Positions 21,734-33,148 of a DNA stretch of 64,000 bases are shown in pieces. Position 1 is the first letter of the stretch, and every line of letters starts with the position of its first letter. Position numbers and translations under genes: made by a program. Source of the stretch: Gnetum montanum (Eukaryota > Streptophyta > Gnetopsida > Gnetales > Gnetaceae); NCBI GenBank assembly GCA_015680685.1, contig MNCI01002977.1:302296-366295 (forward strand), given 5' to 3'. The notes beneath the pieces are model-generated. The model worked only from the letters and a program-made list of their open reading frames with translations, was not told where the DNA came from and ran no database searches.

Positions 21734-23760
21734 CTTTTTGTTTTTCATATTTTTTGATTTTATAAATTTTTGATTTTTTATTTTTTGTAATTTTATATCA
21801 TTTTTAGTACCTTTTAACTTTCTTAATTTTTTGCACTTTCTTATTCATTTTACTTTATTTTGTTTCCTTTTGTTTAACTATTTTATTTTCTCATTTTTGC
21901 TAATAAATATGCTTTATTATCATAGGACACAATTCTGTTGTTGCTATTTACTATTGATGGTTTATGCTTATTGTGTGATTGTTGATTTCTAGTTTCTATT
22001 TTTGAATTTTGATGTTTGATGACTTTGACATGGTTTACTTTTCATGGAATAGGAAATGAGTCCACGTCATCTACCCATCTAATGAACTCTATGGTTTCCT
22101 TGTTCTGGGAATTTGAGATCCCTTTTCATTAAAGAAACTTTTAATTAATCAGTGACCTTGGTAGTTCCAAAATCAAGAAAGATCCAAAGGTTTGCAAAGG
22201 GTGTGACTTCAAGGGGACTCAATACTCTTTGTACTCTTTTTCTTGCTTGAGTGCTTGAGTGTTTTTCATAGACTTCTAACCATTCCATACCACCTAATGA
22301 GAGGAAGAAAAATAACATCATTGCATGGTGTGGTTCCCATCATTCAAAAAAAATGAACAAAATTAATAGGAATTCAAAGCAAACCCCATCAACATGAATA
22401 AGTCCTTGCATGGTATGGTTCCCATCATTCAAAAAGAAAAAACTATGGGAATTCATAACACATCCCTTGGACAAATAAAAGGGCTACAAGCACTAGTTAT
22501 GGAGCTCAAAAGACATGCATCTATGCTTGAAGGTTCCCTCTAACTAAAGCCCTCTCTCTCTCTCTCACTTCTTACTCCTCTCTCTCCTCTTTGTGGAATG
22601 GTGGTTGTTTTGTGGAAGAACTCTTATGTCTTGAGTGGGTGGCTCAGTCTTAGAGTGGTGATGTGAAGTCATTGAAAGCAGATAGTTTTGGTCTAGACTA
22701 AGCATGGAACTCCTCGAGTCATTTTAACCACAAATTCCATAAGGTACTTCTTATAACCTCAATTTTCATGCTGCCATAATTCATCAAAATTGTTGGGTTC
22801 TATGTTATGCTCCATGTATTAGTTTGATGTGTTGGTATTCTTAAGTGGATTCTTTTAGGTTGGTCCTTAACTTATCATGATCATTAAATCGACTATGGGG
22901 CCCATGGACCCCTTATTTGAGGTCATGCAAAAGCAAAAATGGCATGAGCCTACTATGGGGAGGATCCACTTGCATAGCTTTTGGCTTGATTAGTTAAGGT
23001 TCCTTACCTTTGACATAACTACAATCATATATTTCATATTTTCCATTGTGTAAAATGCTTAGTACTCCTTAATCTTTTATTTCATTCATCCATAAAATCA
23101 ATTTGTCTTCATTTTTTTAAAAAATTTACGAACTTCAACATCTTCTTCTCATGATTTCATGTTATTCTTGGTCTTCTAAGCGTTCGTTTGATCTCAACTT
23201 CATCAAAAAATTTCTTATATTTTGAAATTTTGACCAAAGTCAATGGAAGTCAACAATGGTCAATAACTGCATCGATGAGGCCTCATCGACATAGTGCAAA
23301 AATACTATATATACTACTAGACACTTTGGAATTTTTTGCAATTTTCTCATAACACATTGGGAGTTTTTGCAATTTTTCAAAGACCAAAACTTTCTAAAGC
23401 CCATAACTTTCAAACTGTTTGTCCAAATCACTCCATTTTATGGTCCTACACTTACCAAAGGTAAGATCTTTATCATGGGGGCTATAAACCTTAAGGTTTC
23501 CAATGAAATTTTTGAAAATTTTTTCTAACTTCCCCCAAGGGTTAGTAACCTTAACAACATAAAAATATCAACTCTTACGATAGTTAACCCTTCCAACAAC
23601 CTCGGGGATAATTTATCAATGATAATACATAAATAAAAATAATAATTGAGTTAATTAAATTAGCCATAATCACAACTTAGCCATCCTTAAGAGTTAAGGT
23701 ATCCCAATTTTTTTAAGGTTACACAATGATTGCTAATCCATGGTCTTATTATGATTATAG
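21734..23760 (+). other. Element D1 spacer between integrase and env-like region
   Basis: AT-rich and non-coding, aligned with 37780-39780 of D2. It includes a GGGTGTGACTTCAAGGGGAC block (22200), a CT microsatellite (22551-22566), and near its end an 18-bp palindrome (23272-23289) followed by TATATATA (23306-23313). No ORF of note. Confidence 0.7.
23272..23313 (+). promoter_or_regulatory. Internal palindrome plus TATA module (element D1)
   Basis: TCGATGAGGCCTCATCGA is a perfect 18-bp palindrome at 23272-23289, followed 16 bp later by TATATATA at 23306-23313. The palindrome is the same type as in the U3 of the D2 LTR (59919-59936). Its place upstream of the env-like region suggests an internal promoter. 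The function is inferred, not shown. Confidence 0.6.
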
Positions 23761-25360
23761 ATGGCACTCAAAAAAAAGCATTTGGAGGAAGGAGAACCCT
23801 CACAACCATGGAAGAAATGACCTAGAGCTAGAAGGGACTAGCAGGAATAAGGCCAAGAATAATAAGAGGTGATCCATGTAACGGGACCTCTTCATAAGGA
23901 ACTCCAAGTGGAATCTATTCAATAGATTCTAGAGGAAGAAGTACTTACCAAATAATCCCAATGAGGAGAAGTGCTTGGAACTATGCTAAGGCTTGAGGTC
24001 ACTTTGACTCAAGCCTGCCTACCCATCATGAAGTCTCAAGAGATCTAAAGATCAATTCTTCAAGAGATAAACTTTGGGCCATTTTTGAAAAAAGCTCTAG
24101 AGGATGTTAAAACACAATTGTAAACCTCTCCCATGTGTCCAGTCATCACATATAGTGGGAAATGGTAGATGGAAGAGACCTATCTCTTGTGGAGTAGTCG
24201 AAGGCTAGGGTCCATTGTAAAAATCAAGGACATTCAAGTGTCCTACTCAATGGAGGCTATTTCATAGGAATTGGGGTTGCTAGACATTGAAACATAGTTG
24301 GCTAAAATATCAACAAAAGGTGATCTTGAGGCCAAAAGGGAATGAACCTAGCAATGCTATAGGGTGGATCATAAGGAGTATGGTGTGCTCACACTGGTAG
24401 AGTAGACTTATTTCAAGATTATGGCCTATCACCTTAATCCAATGGTATGGCCAAGCAAGGTGACTACTTTCTCTGCTTGAGGATGCACTACTCTAAGTAA
24501 AAAATTTCTTGTTAATCTTCCACAGCTAATTTATTTAGAGATCAAAAGGTGCTTCAAGGAGAAAAAATGTGGAAGGAAAACCCTACCCTTTCCATGCTTT
24601 ATCAGGAAAATTTGCAAGAGGGTAGGTATTGTTTGCTACTCAAATGACACTCTTAGGCATGCTCCCTTGGCCTCATGGGGAAAAATCATGAAGGATAAGA
24701 TGCCAAAAACTACTCAAGAAGAGGAGCTACCACCACCACCACCCACTTAGGAGACAACATTAGAGACCCACACAGTCTTAAGCATTTGCAAAAAAATTTA
24801 AGAATAGCTCTTGAGCTAATAAGAGCAACAAGCAGGAATGAGTGGGATGGATCCATTTGTGTATCGACTAGTGTTGAGTCACCTTAATGAGATGGCCTGA
24901 ATAGTTAGCCAAGTAGAGAGAGGTGGCCCCATTTTCTCTACCCAAAGAATGTAGTTGCCTTTGAGGTTAGGTCCCAATGTTTGCAACACACCATTTATCC
25001 CCAGAAATCTTTGGGAATGTTGCCACTTTCTCGATGAGGTTGGAGGAAGGTGAAGAGGTAACTATCTTGGTGATATAGCACCAAGGGCAAGAGATAGCAA
25101 CAAAAGTGGTAGTTGACCATGTAGTTGAAGCACTCAATGCACCTACAGTGTTTGTACTAGATGTATCTACACTCCAAGATGTGCAGACATCTACAAGCAC
25201 AATCAACTAAAAATTGAACGTAGCCCAACATGAATAGTTGTTGGAACAATTGGTAGGAATCAGGCAATCAACTCCAGAAATTTTGGATCTTTTAGAGAAC
25301 ATCACTGTAACCCAGTCAAAGCTGCTAAATGCAAGGGGCAGATGCATCATTTTGAAGGGC
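23761..25360 (+). pseudogene. Env-like third ORF region of element D1 (degenerate)
   Basis: Aligned with 39780-41400 of D2 but more decayed. In mixed frames it retains the segment leading to FPCFIRKICKR-type residues near 24590-24620 and a Glu/Pro-rich stretch (24719-24750). In Athila-group elements this position holds an env-like ORF. The internal motifs resemble the putative plant transposon protein family (PF20167) as I recall it. The region is cut off at 25360 by LTR F. Confidence 0.6.
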
Positions 25361-25758
25361 AACGCTAATCGTTACTGGGTTACCAAGCATTACACGCATG
25401 CTTGAAGTGGTTGTGCTTATGTAATTTAACGATTTGCTTAATTGATCAAAATGAATTACTATGCTAATAATAGAAATATAAAGTGCATAAAATAAAATAA
25501 AATAACTGCATAAGAAATTAAAATAAAAGAAATGTGTAAGAAAACAAATCTCAAGTGTTGCAAGGATGAATCAAAGAGCTCATATTTATTGTCGTACAAA
25601 AGGTGTGCTCAGGTACACAATGCTCGAATAAAGATCCATCCACACATAGACCTCCTATTGCGAGCATTTGGAAAATACTCTTAACTTTCAAACAAACTAC
25701 AAGAGTTTCACTACTTTACTGCTAAATGACTTCTTTCCATTTGTGTGCCTAGGCATTG

Positions 25759-25766
25759 TATTTATA
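25759..25766 (-). promoter_or_regulatory. TATA box of LTR F
   Basis: TATAAATA on the - strand, adjacent to the palindrome array, in the same relative place as in the A and E LTRs. Confidence 0.65.
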
Positions 25767-25779
25767 GGCTTGGGAGCAA

Positions 25780-25905
25780 CTACTCTAATAATTAGAATAA
25801 CTGCTAAAGTAACTGCTAGAGTAACCACTCTAATAATTAGAATAACTACTAGAGTAACCACTCTAATAATTAGAGTAACTACTAGAGTAACCACTCTCAT
25901 CATTC
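25780..25905 (-). promoter_or_regulatory. CTCTAATAATTAGAG palindrome array in LTR F
   Basis: Repeats of CTCTAATAATTAGAG or close variants, a 15-bp palindrome, alternate with TAACTACTAGAGTAACC. About four palindromic units occur between 25784 and 25905. The tract sits between the LTR start and its TATA box. Open frames on both strands here, with repeated RITTRVTTL-like peptides, are by-products of the repeat. Confidence 0.8.
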
Positions 25906-25991
25906 AAGATGAGAAAGCTTAATCTTACTCTTCAAATTCTTCCTTAGGAATTAACTTTAATAACTTGGTAACTTGGAAGAATTGGGCATCA

Positions 25992-27009
25992 TAACAAATG
26001 TAGCCCATGGTATCAATAAAGAAAGATGTTGACCTATCTTCATTAGTTATAGTAGTGTAACTGGTGAATCCTTGATTTCATTGGCAATAATAAACCTAAT
26101 AAAGTTATTGTTAAAGAGGAGACTACTAAATTTAGGGTAAAGTAACTCCAATAGTTGTGTCTTGGAGATAAGGAAAGAGAGAAGAGATAGGTTGAGGATA
26201 AGGCTTCCCTTAATATGAAACTTTATTTATCTTGATTTTAAATGTAATCTAATTAGAATAATTATGTTAATGTAACACCTTGACCATCCCTCTAATACAT
26301 GCCTAGGATGAGGCCTAGTGCTAGAAAGCATCACACATAGAAATATGAGCTCAAATTACATCATGTAACAAATTAAAAACCTAGCAAAAGGTAATGCCCT
26401 AAAAAAAATTGTAAAGTAGAAGCATGGTGTCGTTGACATGATGATGTTGTGATGAAAATGATGTAGATGATGTAGGCAATGTAGATGATGTGGATGATAC
26501 AGGTGACACACATGATAATATGTTTACATGTGCTACTAATAATGTAGACACTAGGATAGAGCTCATGACTTGTATGTTATACTCAGATGTTAAAGATGCT
26601 GGATGGTACTAAAGATGGCCTAGTAGCACATGGGTTGCATGAGTGGTGCTAGCATAAGTGCTCTAATGCTCGTAAAATTTGAAAAATTTCTTTGAATATC
26701 AAGAAATATAGTCTAAAATTAATGTTATGAGTTGATATTTATAAGCCTAGGATTTTCAAATTTGACCCTGAAGTCAAGTACTATTGACTAGAGTTTGTTT
26801 TTCAAAATTGGAAGTTACACTACAAACATAGTGATATAACATGATGTGACATGGTGATGTGGTGATGTTTATGTAGATTTGACTAAGGTAAGTGATGTGA
26901 TGTAGTGATGTGATGCTTACATTGTGTGCCTACATCACCTACCCATGCTTGAAAAAAATTTCATGTTTCACATGCTAACGCAAATTTATCTAAGGAAGGC
27001 AATGCAACA
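25992..27009. other. Unassigned AT-rich tract with GATGAT-rich segments
   Basis: No ORF or domain. Segments at 26440-26505 and 26825-26920 are rich in GATGATGT/GATGTGATG. The tract may be host sequence or the internal remnant of the element that owned LTR F. Confidence 0.5.
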
Positions 27010-27821
27010 TGATGATGTAATGTCCCCCGTCACATGTCTATGTCACCCTACGTTGATGAGGCCTCGTTGATGCAATGCCTGTCTATTGCCTGTAAATACA
27101 TGCCAACTAGCTACATTTATGGCAATTTAGATTTTAGTACCAACAAAGATCATGCATTTTTTCGTTCAAAAGTTAGAATTTTTTGCCTCGAGTGCTCACA
27201 GTAGAAGTCGTTGAGTGTACAAATCTTTATTCAAGTGTTGTTGTACCTGAGCACAACAATGTGTGCAATAATAAAGTTGAGCTTTCTAATAAACGTTGCA
27301 ACACTTTGGATAGATTAGATATTTTATTTATGAATTTAATATTTTCAATTATTTATTAAATATTTTTAATTAATTATAAATTATCTTCCAATTACTTGGT
27401 TAGATAAGCAATTAAGCCAGATAGATTACACACATAAGTATGACTGTTTTGAGTGTAACATGTATTCACTTGGTAATCCTAGTAGCGTTATCACTTGGTA
27501 TGCCTAGTAGTGTAGCATTTGGTCACCCAGTAGTGGATACATGGGTTCAGGATGTGTATAGAAAGTGGGAATGGATACTATGTTAGGATTAGTTAAATGA
27601 CTAGTTAATTAGTTAATTTAGATTAGTTCATCAAATCCATTTTTATCTACATTTCAAGCACCCAACTATAAAACATTAAAATGATACAAATCAAATGCCT
27701 TAGTTACACTTAACCATATCAATGAATGTCACAAGTGTAATTGGGAAGACAACGATTGACCTTAAGGCTAGATTCACTTCTTAAAGGGCTAGTGAACTAG
27801 AAACAACGAAGTCCACAAAAG
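27010..27821 (+). repeat. Element D2 5' LTR, main part
   Basis: Aligned with the 3' LTR at 59893-60817. It has a GATGAGGCCTCGTTGATGCA unit at 27055, a decayed TATA (TGTAAATA, 27091-27098), AATAAA near 27278 and the AACCCTAGYAG-type blocks near 27475. The first 45 bp differ from the 3' LTR, which shows more palindrome units. It is interrupted at 27821 by G; the last 56 bp are at 32936-32991. Confidence 0.82.
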
Positions 27822-28115
27822 TGAAAAACCTAAACTAAAGGACCCTGGATCTTCTACCTATGCTGAGCAGAAAGTAAAGAACAAAAATAAACTCTCTTAA
27901 TATGCTAATCTTCAATCTATTATTATGAGTATGTGCTACTACAAATATATAAAGTTGGATTCTTCCAACAACATTCAAGGATGAGACAATCATGGATATA
28001 GATAAACATGAATATGGATAAGCATGGATAACTAGGATCTCATCTTATTCAGAAAAGATAGAAGGATGAGATCAAACTCCTAAAAATGTGGAATGTCTAC
28101 ACATCATCTTCCACA
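27822..28115 (-). repeat. Copia G 3' LTR
   Basis: TG...CA-bounded. It is followed at 28116-28131 by the polypurine tract, which reads CCATCATGGCGGGGTT on the element strand. A TATATAAA-like string occurs near 27945 on both strands. Confidence 0.92.
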
Positions 28116-29590
28116 AACCCCGCCATGATGGTAAGAGGTTCCACACCAAAGAGGTCTCTGAAGGATGCAAACTTTTCACGACTCATTGGCTTGGTGAAAA
28201 TGTCTGCTAGTTGCACTTCAGTTGCACAATGTACCATGTTGAGGAGATTCTCTTGGATCAGGCTTCGAAGATGGTGATGCTTGATGTCAATGTGTTTGGT
28301 ACGTCCATGCTGAACTGGATTGTGTGCCATTGCAATAGCACTTGTGCTGTCACAGTATAAGTGAATGGGAGGAACAAGTGTAAGTCCCATTTCAGTGAAA
28401 ACAGAGTGGATCCACATAGCCTGAGACGCAGCATGAGAGGCAGCAATGTATTTTTCTTCTGCTGTTGAGAGAGTGATGGAAGACTGCTTGTTTGATCCCC
28501 AAGAGATGAGCGATGGACCAAAGAAGAGACAAAAACCAGAAGTTGACTTTCGATCATCAAGGTTGCCTCCCCAATCTGCATCAGTGTAGCCCCATACCTT
28601 TAAATTTGAATGACGATGGAATGTGATCCCAAAATCTGTGGTAGTTCTCAAGTAATGTAGGACTCTTTTTGCAGCTTTCCAATGTGATTCATGTGGATCT
28701 TGCATGAATCGAGAAAGGTAATTCACAGCATATTGAATATCTGGTCGGGTATTGGAGAGATACAATAAGCCACCAACTAGGGACCTGTATAGAGATGGAT
28801 TGACTGAAGGAGATTTATCATCCTTGGTAAGTTTGATGCCAAGGGAGAGAGGTTTTTATGTGGGATTACTAGTAAGCATGCCAAATTTCTCAAGTAAGGA
28901 TCGGGAAAATTTCATTTGGCATATGGAGATGGATTTTGATCTCTGGATTACTTGAAAACCCAAAAAATATGACATTTTCCCTAGATTAGACATTTCAAAC
29001 TCGTTTTGCATAGCATTTAGAAAATCATTTCCTAATGCATTCATAGATGAAAAATAAATTAAATCATCTACGTACAGACAGAAAAAAATAAAATCATCTC
29101 CGAGTACCTTTTTGTAAATTGTAGTTTGGGACTGAAGATGAATGAACCCTTCTTGGATGAAAAATGAATGAATTCGTGCGTACCATGCACAAGGAGCTTG
29201 CTTGAGTCCGTACAAGGCTTTGTGAAGCTTGTACACATGATCTGGTTTGCCTTCATCGACAAAACTTGCAGGTTTTTCCACATAGACTTCTTCATTCAGA
29301 ACGCCATTGAGGAATGCAGATGCCACATACAGTTGATATACCACATAGCTAGCATGAGTAGCAATCGCTAGAAAGATTTTCACAGATTCCATTCGTGAAA
29401 CGGGAGCAAAGCTATCATCAAAGTCTTTGCCTTGTTGTTGGAGATAGCCTTTGGCAACAAGGCGAGCTTTGAATTTTTCTAGTTCACCGTATTGAGTCCT
29501 CTTGAGTTTGAATATCCATTTTAAGCTGATGAAAGCCTTACCAGACGAGCGAGGAACTAGACTCCAGGTGTTATTTTTATTGATTTGCTA
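28097..29590 (-). pseudogene. Copia G reverse transcriptase and RNase H
   Basis: One frame from QINKNNTWSLVPR (29587) to a stop at 28097. RT has the KARLVAKGY block, LYGLKQAPCAWY and the active-site YVDD at 29074-29063. RNase H has YTDADWGG, KSTSGFC, STAEEKYIA (usually STAEAEYIA) and IFTKPM near the C-terminus. Only two stops interrupt it: TAG at 29590-29588 and TAA at 28858-28856. It would make cDNA and degrade the RNA strand. The last codons overlap the 3' LTR. Confidence 0.93.
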
Positions 29591-31212
29591 AAGTTCATGT
29601 TCCATTGCTGTTTTCCAATGATCATCCAGTGCAGCTTCGACGACAGTAGAGGGTTCTACCAAACCATCAGAGCTCCCCCCCAGCGGCGTAAGCAGCGTGT
29701 AAAATTCATCACCCATGTTGGAGAAGAGAGCAGTGGTGGAAGCATTAGGGGGTAGCTGGTCAAGCTGCTGGTGAGAATGACTGCAGGTGAAGCGTCTGTT
29801 AAAGTTCAGATCTAGCATTTGGGTGGCGGGGTGAGAGAGAGCCACCCAGGAGGAAGATGGATGAGGAGGAGAGGGGGTCGGTGCATAGGAGAGGACCGGT
29901 GAAGGCAGGTCACTAGGGCATCGTGGTGAAGGCAGGGTGACGGATTGGATCGGGGAGGGCATGGCGATAGAGTAGATCGGGAACATCACAGCGGCGGTGG
30001 AGTAGGTGGACGGGCTGTTTCTGGAATACTGCGGCTGCAGCTGCATCTCCTGGAACGCCGTGGAACCGTAGGAAGAGGGCTATGCAGAAGGAAGGAGAGG
30101 CACCAGCGAGGAGGATCCGACAGAACCGGGGGGCGAGAGGGACCAGTGAAATGCATAAGGACAAGGGGGACCAGAATGCAGGGTGGTAGGTCCCTGGTTG
30201 ACAGCGGTTGGATATGGCCGCCATCCTGGCGAAGCGGGAGGGAGGGTGGCGTTGCTGGAAATGGGTTGGCAGGGCGGAAAAAATAGATTGGTGCTGGTGC
30301 CTGCACAAAAATTTTTGCTGCCTAGAAAAAAGAGATTAAGGTAAAAACAATCCTGCTCCAGAAAATGAACGTCACGGGAATCAACGATCGTGTGCTGGGT
30401 GGGGTCATAGCAATGGTAGGCTTTAGAGGTGGGAGAATAGCCAACGAAAATACAAGGCTTGGCTTTGTCATGGAATTTTTGGTGGGTGGGGGTAGGAATG
30501 TGCATGTAATAGGGTGAACCAAATATTTTTAAGTAGGAAAGATTGGGGGTACGACCATGCCAAAATTCATAGGGTGTTTTATTTTGAATGGATCGGGAAG
30601 GCACCCTATTTAAAAGATAAATTGCGGTGGCACAAGCTTCTGCCCAAAAGGTATTTGCCAAGGAAGATAGTTGTAACAAACACCTGGCCATTTCAACCAC
30701 GGTCCTATTTTTCTGTTCGGCAATGCCATTTTGTTGGGGTGTATAGGACATGGTTGTTTGATGAATAATGCCATTCTTCTTGTAGAATTCTGCAAATTCT
30801 CAGGACAAAAATTCACCACCTCAATCTGTTCGGATTTGCTTGATGGGATGGCCACTTTGATTTTCCACTGCCACCTTGAATTCTTTAAAAAAACTCAAGG
30901 TTTGATCCTTTAATTTCATAAAATAACCCCAAGCAATTGGGAGGAATCATCCACAATGATGAAAAAATAGCGATTTTTGCCTAGGCTCAATGCTTGCATG
31001 GGACCACATAAATCCATATGAACTAGATCTAATTTTTCTGGAGATCGATGTTCTTTCCTAGGAAATGGAAATCTTGTGATTTTTCCTAGTTGATAGATGC
31101 CACAATCATGACTATTGGGCATGGAAAATTTAGGCATACCTCTTACGAGTCCTACTTTCTGCATGCGGTCCATTGAGCCAAAGTTGACATGTCCTAGCCA
31201 AGCATGCCACAA
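29591..31212 (-). pseudogene. Copia G integrase and connecting region
   Basis: A pre-integrase motif with LWHAWLGHVNFGSM at 31212 starts the HHCC region. The second Cys pair is decayed (CGIYQLGK). The core has HMDLCGP with the first Asp. A net frameshift between about 30916 and 30855 hits the segment where the second Asp would lie. From 30751 the frame is open again with SYTPQQNGIAEQKNRT, holding the catalytic Glu. A Pro/Ser-rich linker (30300-29600) follows and is interrupted by TAG at 30082-30080. Confidence 0.9.
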
Positions 31213-31299
31213 CCATGCGATGTTATCGGTGATAGTGAGGCATTGAACATCTTTTTGGATCTACAACTTATACATGTGATTTTTGCTAATGGGGATAAC

Positions 31300-31690
31300 A
31301 ACAATATCCTTATCATCATCAGCCTTAGAGATTTTACAAATATGTTATTCAAATGTAACACGATACCCATTGTGACATAATTGTCCCACACTTAATAGAT
31401 TCTTGGAAAGATCTGGAACAAAGTAGATCTAGGAAATAACATAGTTGTTACCTTGCATGGTTGTAAAGGCAAGAGATCCAATCCCAGCAATGGGTAACTT
31501 CTTCCCATTACCTATGGTGACCATTCCATCATATGGTTCTAGACTTGAGAAGAGTGACTTGTTCCCAGTCATGTGATTGCTGCATCCACTATCAACATAC
31601 CACGTGTTGGTGTCGCTAGCATCTGATGCCTTGGTAGAGATCAAGAGGTGATCTTCCTCCTCTTCGGTATAAAAGAATTGCTAACCCTTT
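31300..31690 (-). pseudogene. Copia G aspartic protease
   Basis: WYVDSGCSNHMTGNKS (near 31600-31555) is the copia protease signature, with DSG intact. TIGNGKKLPIAGIGS and FVPDLSKNLLSVGQL are the following conserved blocks. A TAG just before IYFVPDL (31431-31429) and two further stops precede the pre-integrase region. Confidence 0.9.
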
Positions 31691-32607
31691 TGGTGATCTT
31701 CCTCCTTTGCAATTTTTGCTTTGCCTTTCTTTTCATGCTTTTTCCTAGACCAACATTCATTAGTATTATGGGTGTTGGTACCACAAAAATCACAATGCTT
31801 ACCATTATTTGATGAATTTGATCATCCACAACCATGACCTCCAGATCTGCCGCGACCGTGTCCACGTCCTCGGAAGGAGGATCCACTTGAGGATTGTTGA
31901 TTTTGATTTTGATTGGATGATCTCTGGAATTGTGCGTGAAAGGCATTTGCTAGTGTATCTTCATGATCAGCAATTCTTTGCTCGTATGTCTTCAAGCTTC
32001 CTACGAGCTCAACCATGGTCATCTTATCGAGATCTCTTGCTTCTTCAATAGCCACAACGAGGGGATCATAGCGTCGGGTCACACTTTGAAGGATCTTTTC
32101 AAGAGCATGCCTTTCCTCAAGTGTTTCTCCACAGGATTCAAGTCCATTTCGAACTTGTTAAAATCGACTGATGTATTGATCGATATTTTCTGAATCTAGC
32201 ATTTGCAGAGATTCAAAATCTTTCCTGAAGGCTTGTAACTTGACAACACGAACTTTCAAAGATCCCTTGTATGCAATCTCCAGTGCATCCCATGAAGCTT
32301 TGCTTGTTTGATGCATGACGATGTTGGGAAATACTGTCAGATCTAACCCAGATTGAATGATGAATAGTGCTTTTGCATCCTTTTTTCTAAGCTTCTTGAC
32401 TTCATTCTTTTCATCTTCTATCAAGGTTTGAAATGCAGCTTGATCAACATCTTGAAAGCCACCTTCAACAATATCCCACAGATCTTGTGAGATCATGAAT
32501 GTCCTCATCTTGATTGCCCAATATTCATAATTTTCTCCATTGAATACAGGAATTTGGAGAGACACGGATTCATTGTTTTGGGCCATTCTGGAGAGATCTG
32601 TTGTCAA
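31691..32607 (-). pseudogene. Copia G gag with CCHC zinc knuckle
   Basis: The frame begins upstream of MAQNNESVSLQIPVFNGEN (about 32583) and contains YEYWAIKMRTFM and the ASWDALEIAYKG block of the copia gag (UBN2-type) family. TAA at 32160-32158 lies mid-gag. After an RGRGHGRGRSGGHG linker and TGA (31824-31822), a CX2CX4HX4C knuckle reads CDFCGTNTHNTNEC. It would form the particle and bind element RNA. Confidence 0.9.
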
Positions 32608-32623
32608 GAATTTGAGCTAACCT

Positions 32624-32635
32624 GCTCTGATACCA
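32624..32635 (-). other. Copia G primer binding site (initiator tRNA-Met)
   Basis: TGGTATCAGAGC on the element strand, two bases from the 5' LTR, is the exact complement of the last 12 bases of plant initiator tRNA-Met. The following bases match after one missing C. Confidence 0.93.
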
Positions 32636-32637
32636 AA

Positions 32638-32930
32638 TGAAAAACCTAAACTAAAGGGCCCTGGATCTTCTACCTATGCTGAGCAAAAAGTAAAGAACAA
32701 AAATAAACTCTCTTAATTTGCTAATCTTCAATCTATTATTATGAGTACGTGCTGCTACAAATATATAAAGTTGGATTCTTCCAACAACATTCAAGGATGA
32801 GACAATCATGGATATAGATAAACATGAATATGATAAGCATGGACAACTAGGATCTCATCTTATTCATAAAAGATAGAAGGATGAGATCAAACTCCTAAAA
32901 ATGTGGAATGTCTACACATCATCTTCCACA
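32638..32930 (-). repeat. Copia G 5' LTR
   Basis: Partner of 27822-28115, with seven substitutions and one 1-bp indel between them by eye. It is bounded by the PBS on the left and by AAAAG and the last 56 bp of the D2 LTR on the right. Confidence 0.93.
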
Positions 32931-32935
32931 AAAAG

Positions 32936-32991
32936 TCGACCTGATTCTGCATGAACGCTGGTTGGATGTAGGGGTACCTTGCTACTCATCA
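32936..32991 (+). repeat. Element D2 5' LTR, terminal part
   Basis: Ends GGGGTACCTTGCTACTCATCA, matching the GGTACCTTGCCACTCATTA end of the 3' LTR at 60799-60817. It is separated from the main LTR by copia G. Confidence 0.85.
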
Positions 32992-32992
32992 T

Positions 32993-33010
32993 TGGTGTTG
33001 TTGCCAAGGA
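32993..33010 (+). other. Element D2 primer binding site (tRNA-Asp type, decayed)
   Basis: TGGTGTTGTTGCCAAGGA, one base after the LTR. Five mismatches to the tRNA-Asp complement, all transitions. Position and LTR context identify it. Confidence 0.8.
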
Positions 33011-33148
33011 CTTTGTTTGTGGAACATGCACTATTTAGGTTTAGGTGAATACACTTATATCGTTGTACAAACCTAAAGGTCAATATCATTTCCACTATAC
33101 ATAAAAATTATAAAACCAGATTTATAATTTCATTTTTTTTTTTGCAAA

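Larger units (their letters stand above)
25361..25991 (-). repeat. F: truncated Athila-like LTR
   Basis: Read on the - strand it starts TGATGCCCAATTC (25991) and contains a palindrome array, a TATA box (25766-25759) and the R-U5 blocks shared with A and E. It ends within the block TGGTAACCCAGTAACGATTAG, where the LTR of A continues for about 350 bp more. The U5 end is therefore missing and no target duplication is visible. It could be a solo LTR remnant or the end of a deleted element. Confidence 0.75.
27822..32930 (-). mobile_element. Element G: Ty1/copia retrotransposon, - strand, nearly complete
   Basis: LTRs of 294 and 293 bp (TGAAAAACC...CTTCCACA) with a perfect AAAAG duplication (27817-27821 and 32931-32935). 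On the - strand the order is gag, CCHC knuckle, protease, integrase, RT, RNase H, which is the copia order. Counting by eye, the two LTRs differ at seven substitutions and one 1-bp indel, about 2.4 percent, making it the youngest-looking insertion in which both LTRs are easy to compare. The single polyprotein frame is broken by one net frameshift and about nine stops. Size and short LTRs fit Ale/Retrofit-like elements, tentatively. Confidence 0.93.

Noticed and set aside
25668-25922. Open frames on both strands with repeated RITTRVTTL-like peptides
   Set aside because: They are translations of the palindromic U3 array of LTR F, which is open on both strands because of its sequence symmetry.
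29945-30286. Gly/Arg-rich + strand open frame
   Set aside because: Opposite the Pro/Ser-rich linker of the copia polyprotein, so a GC-rich shadow.
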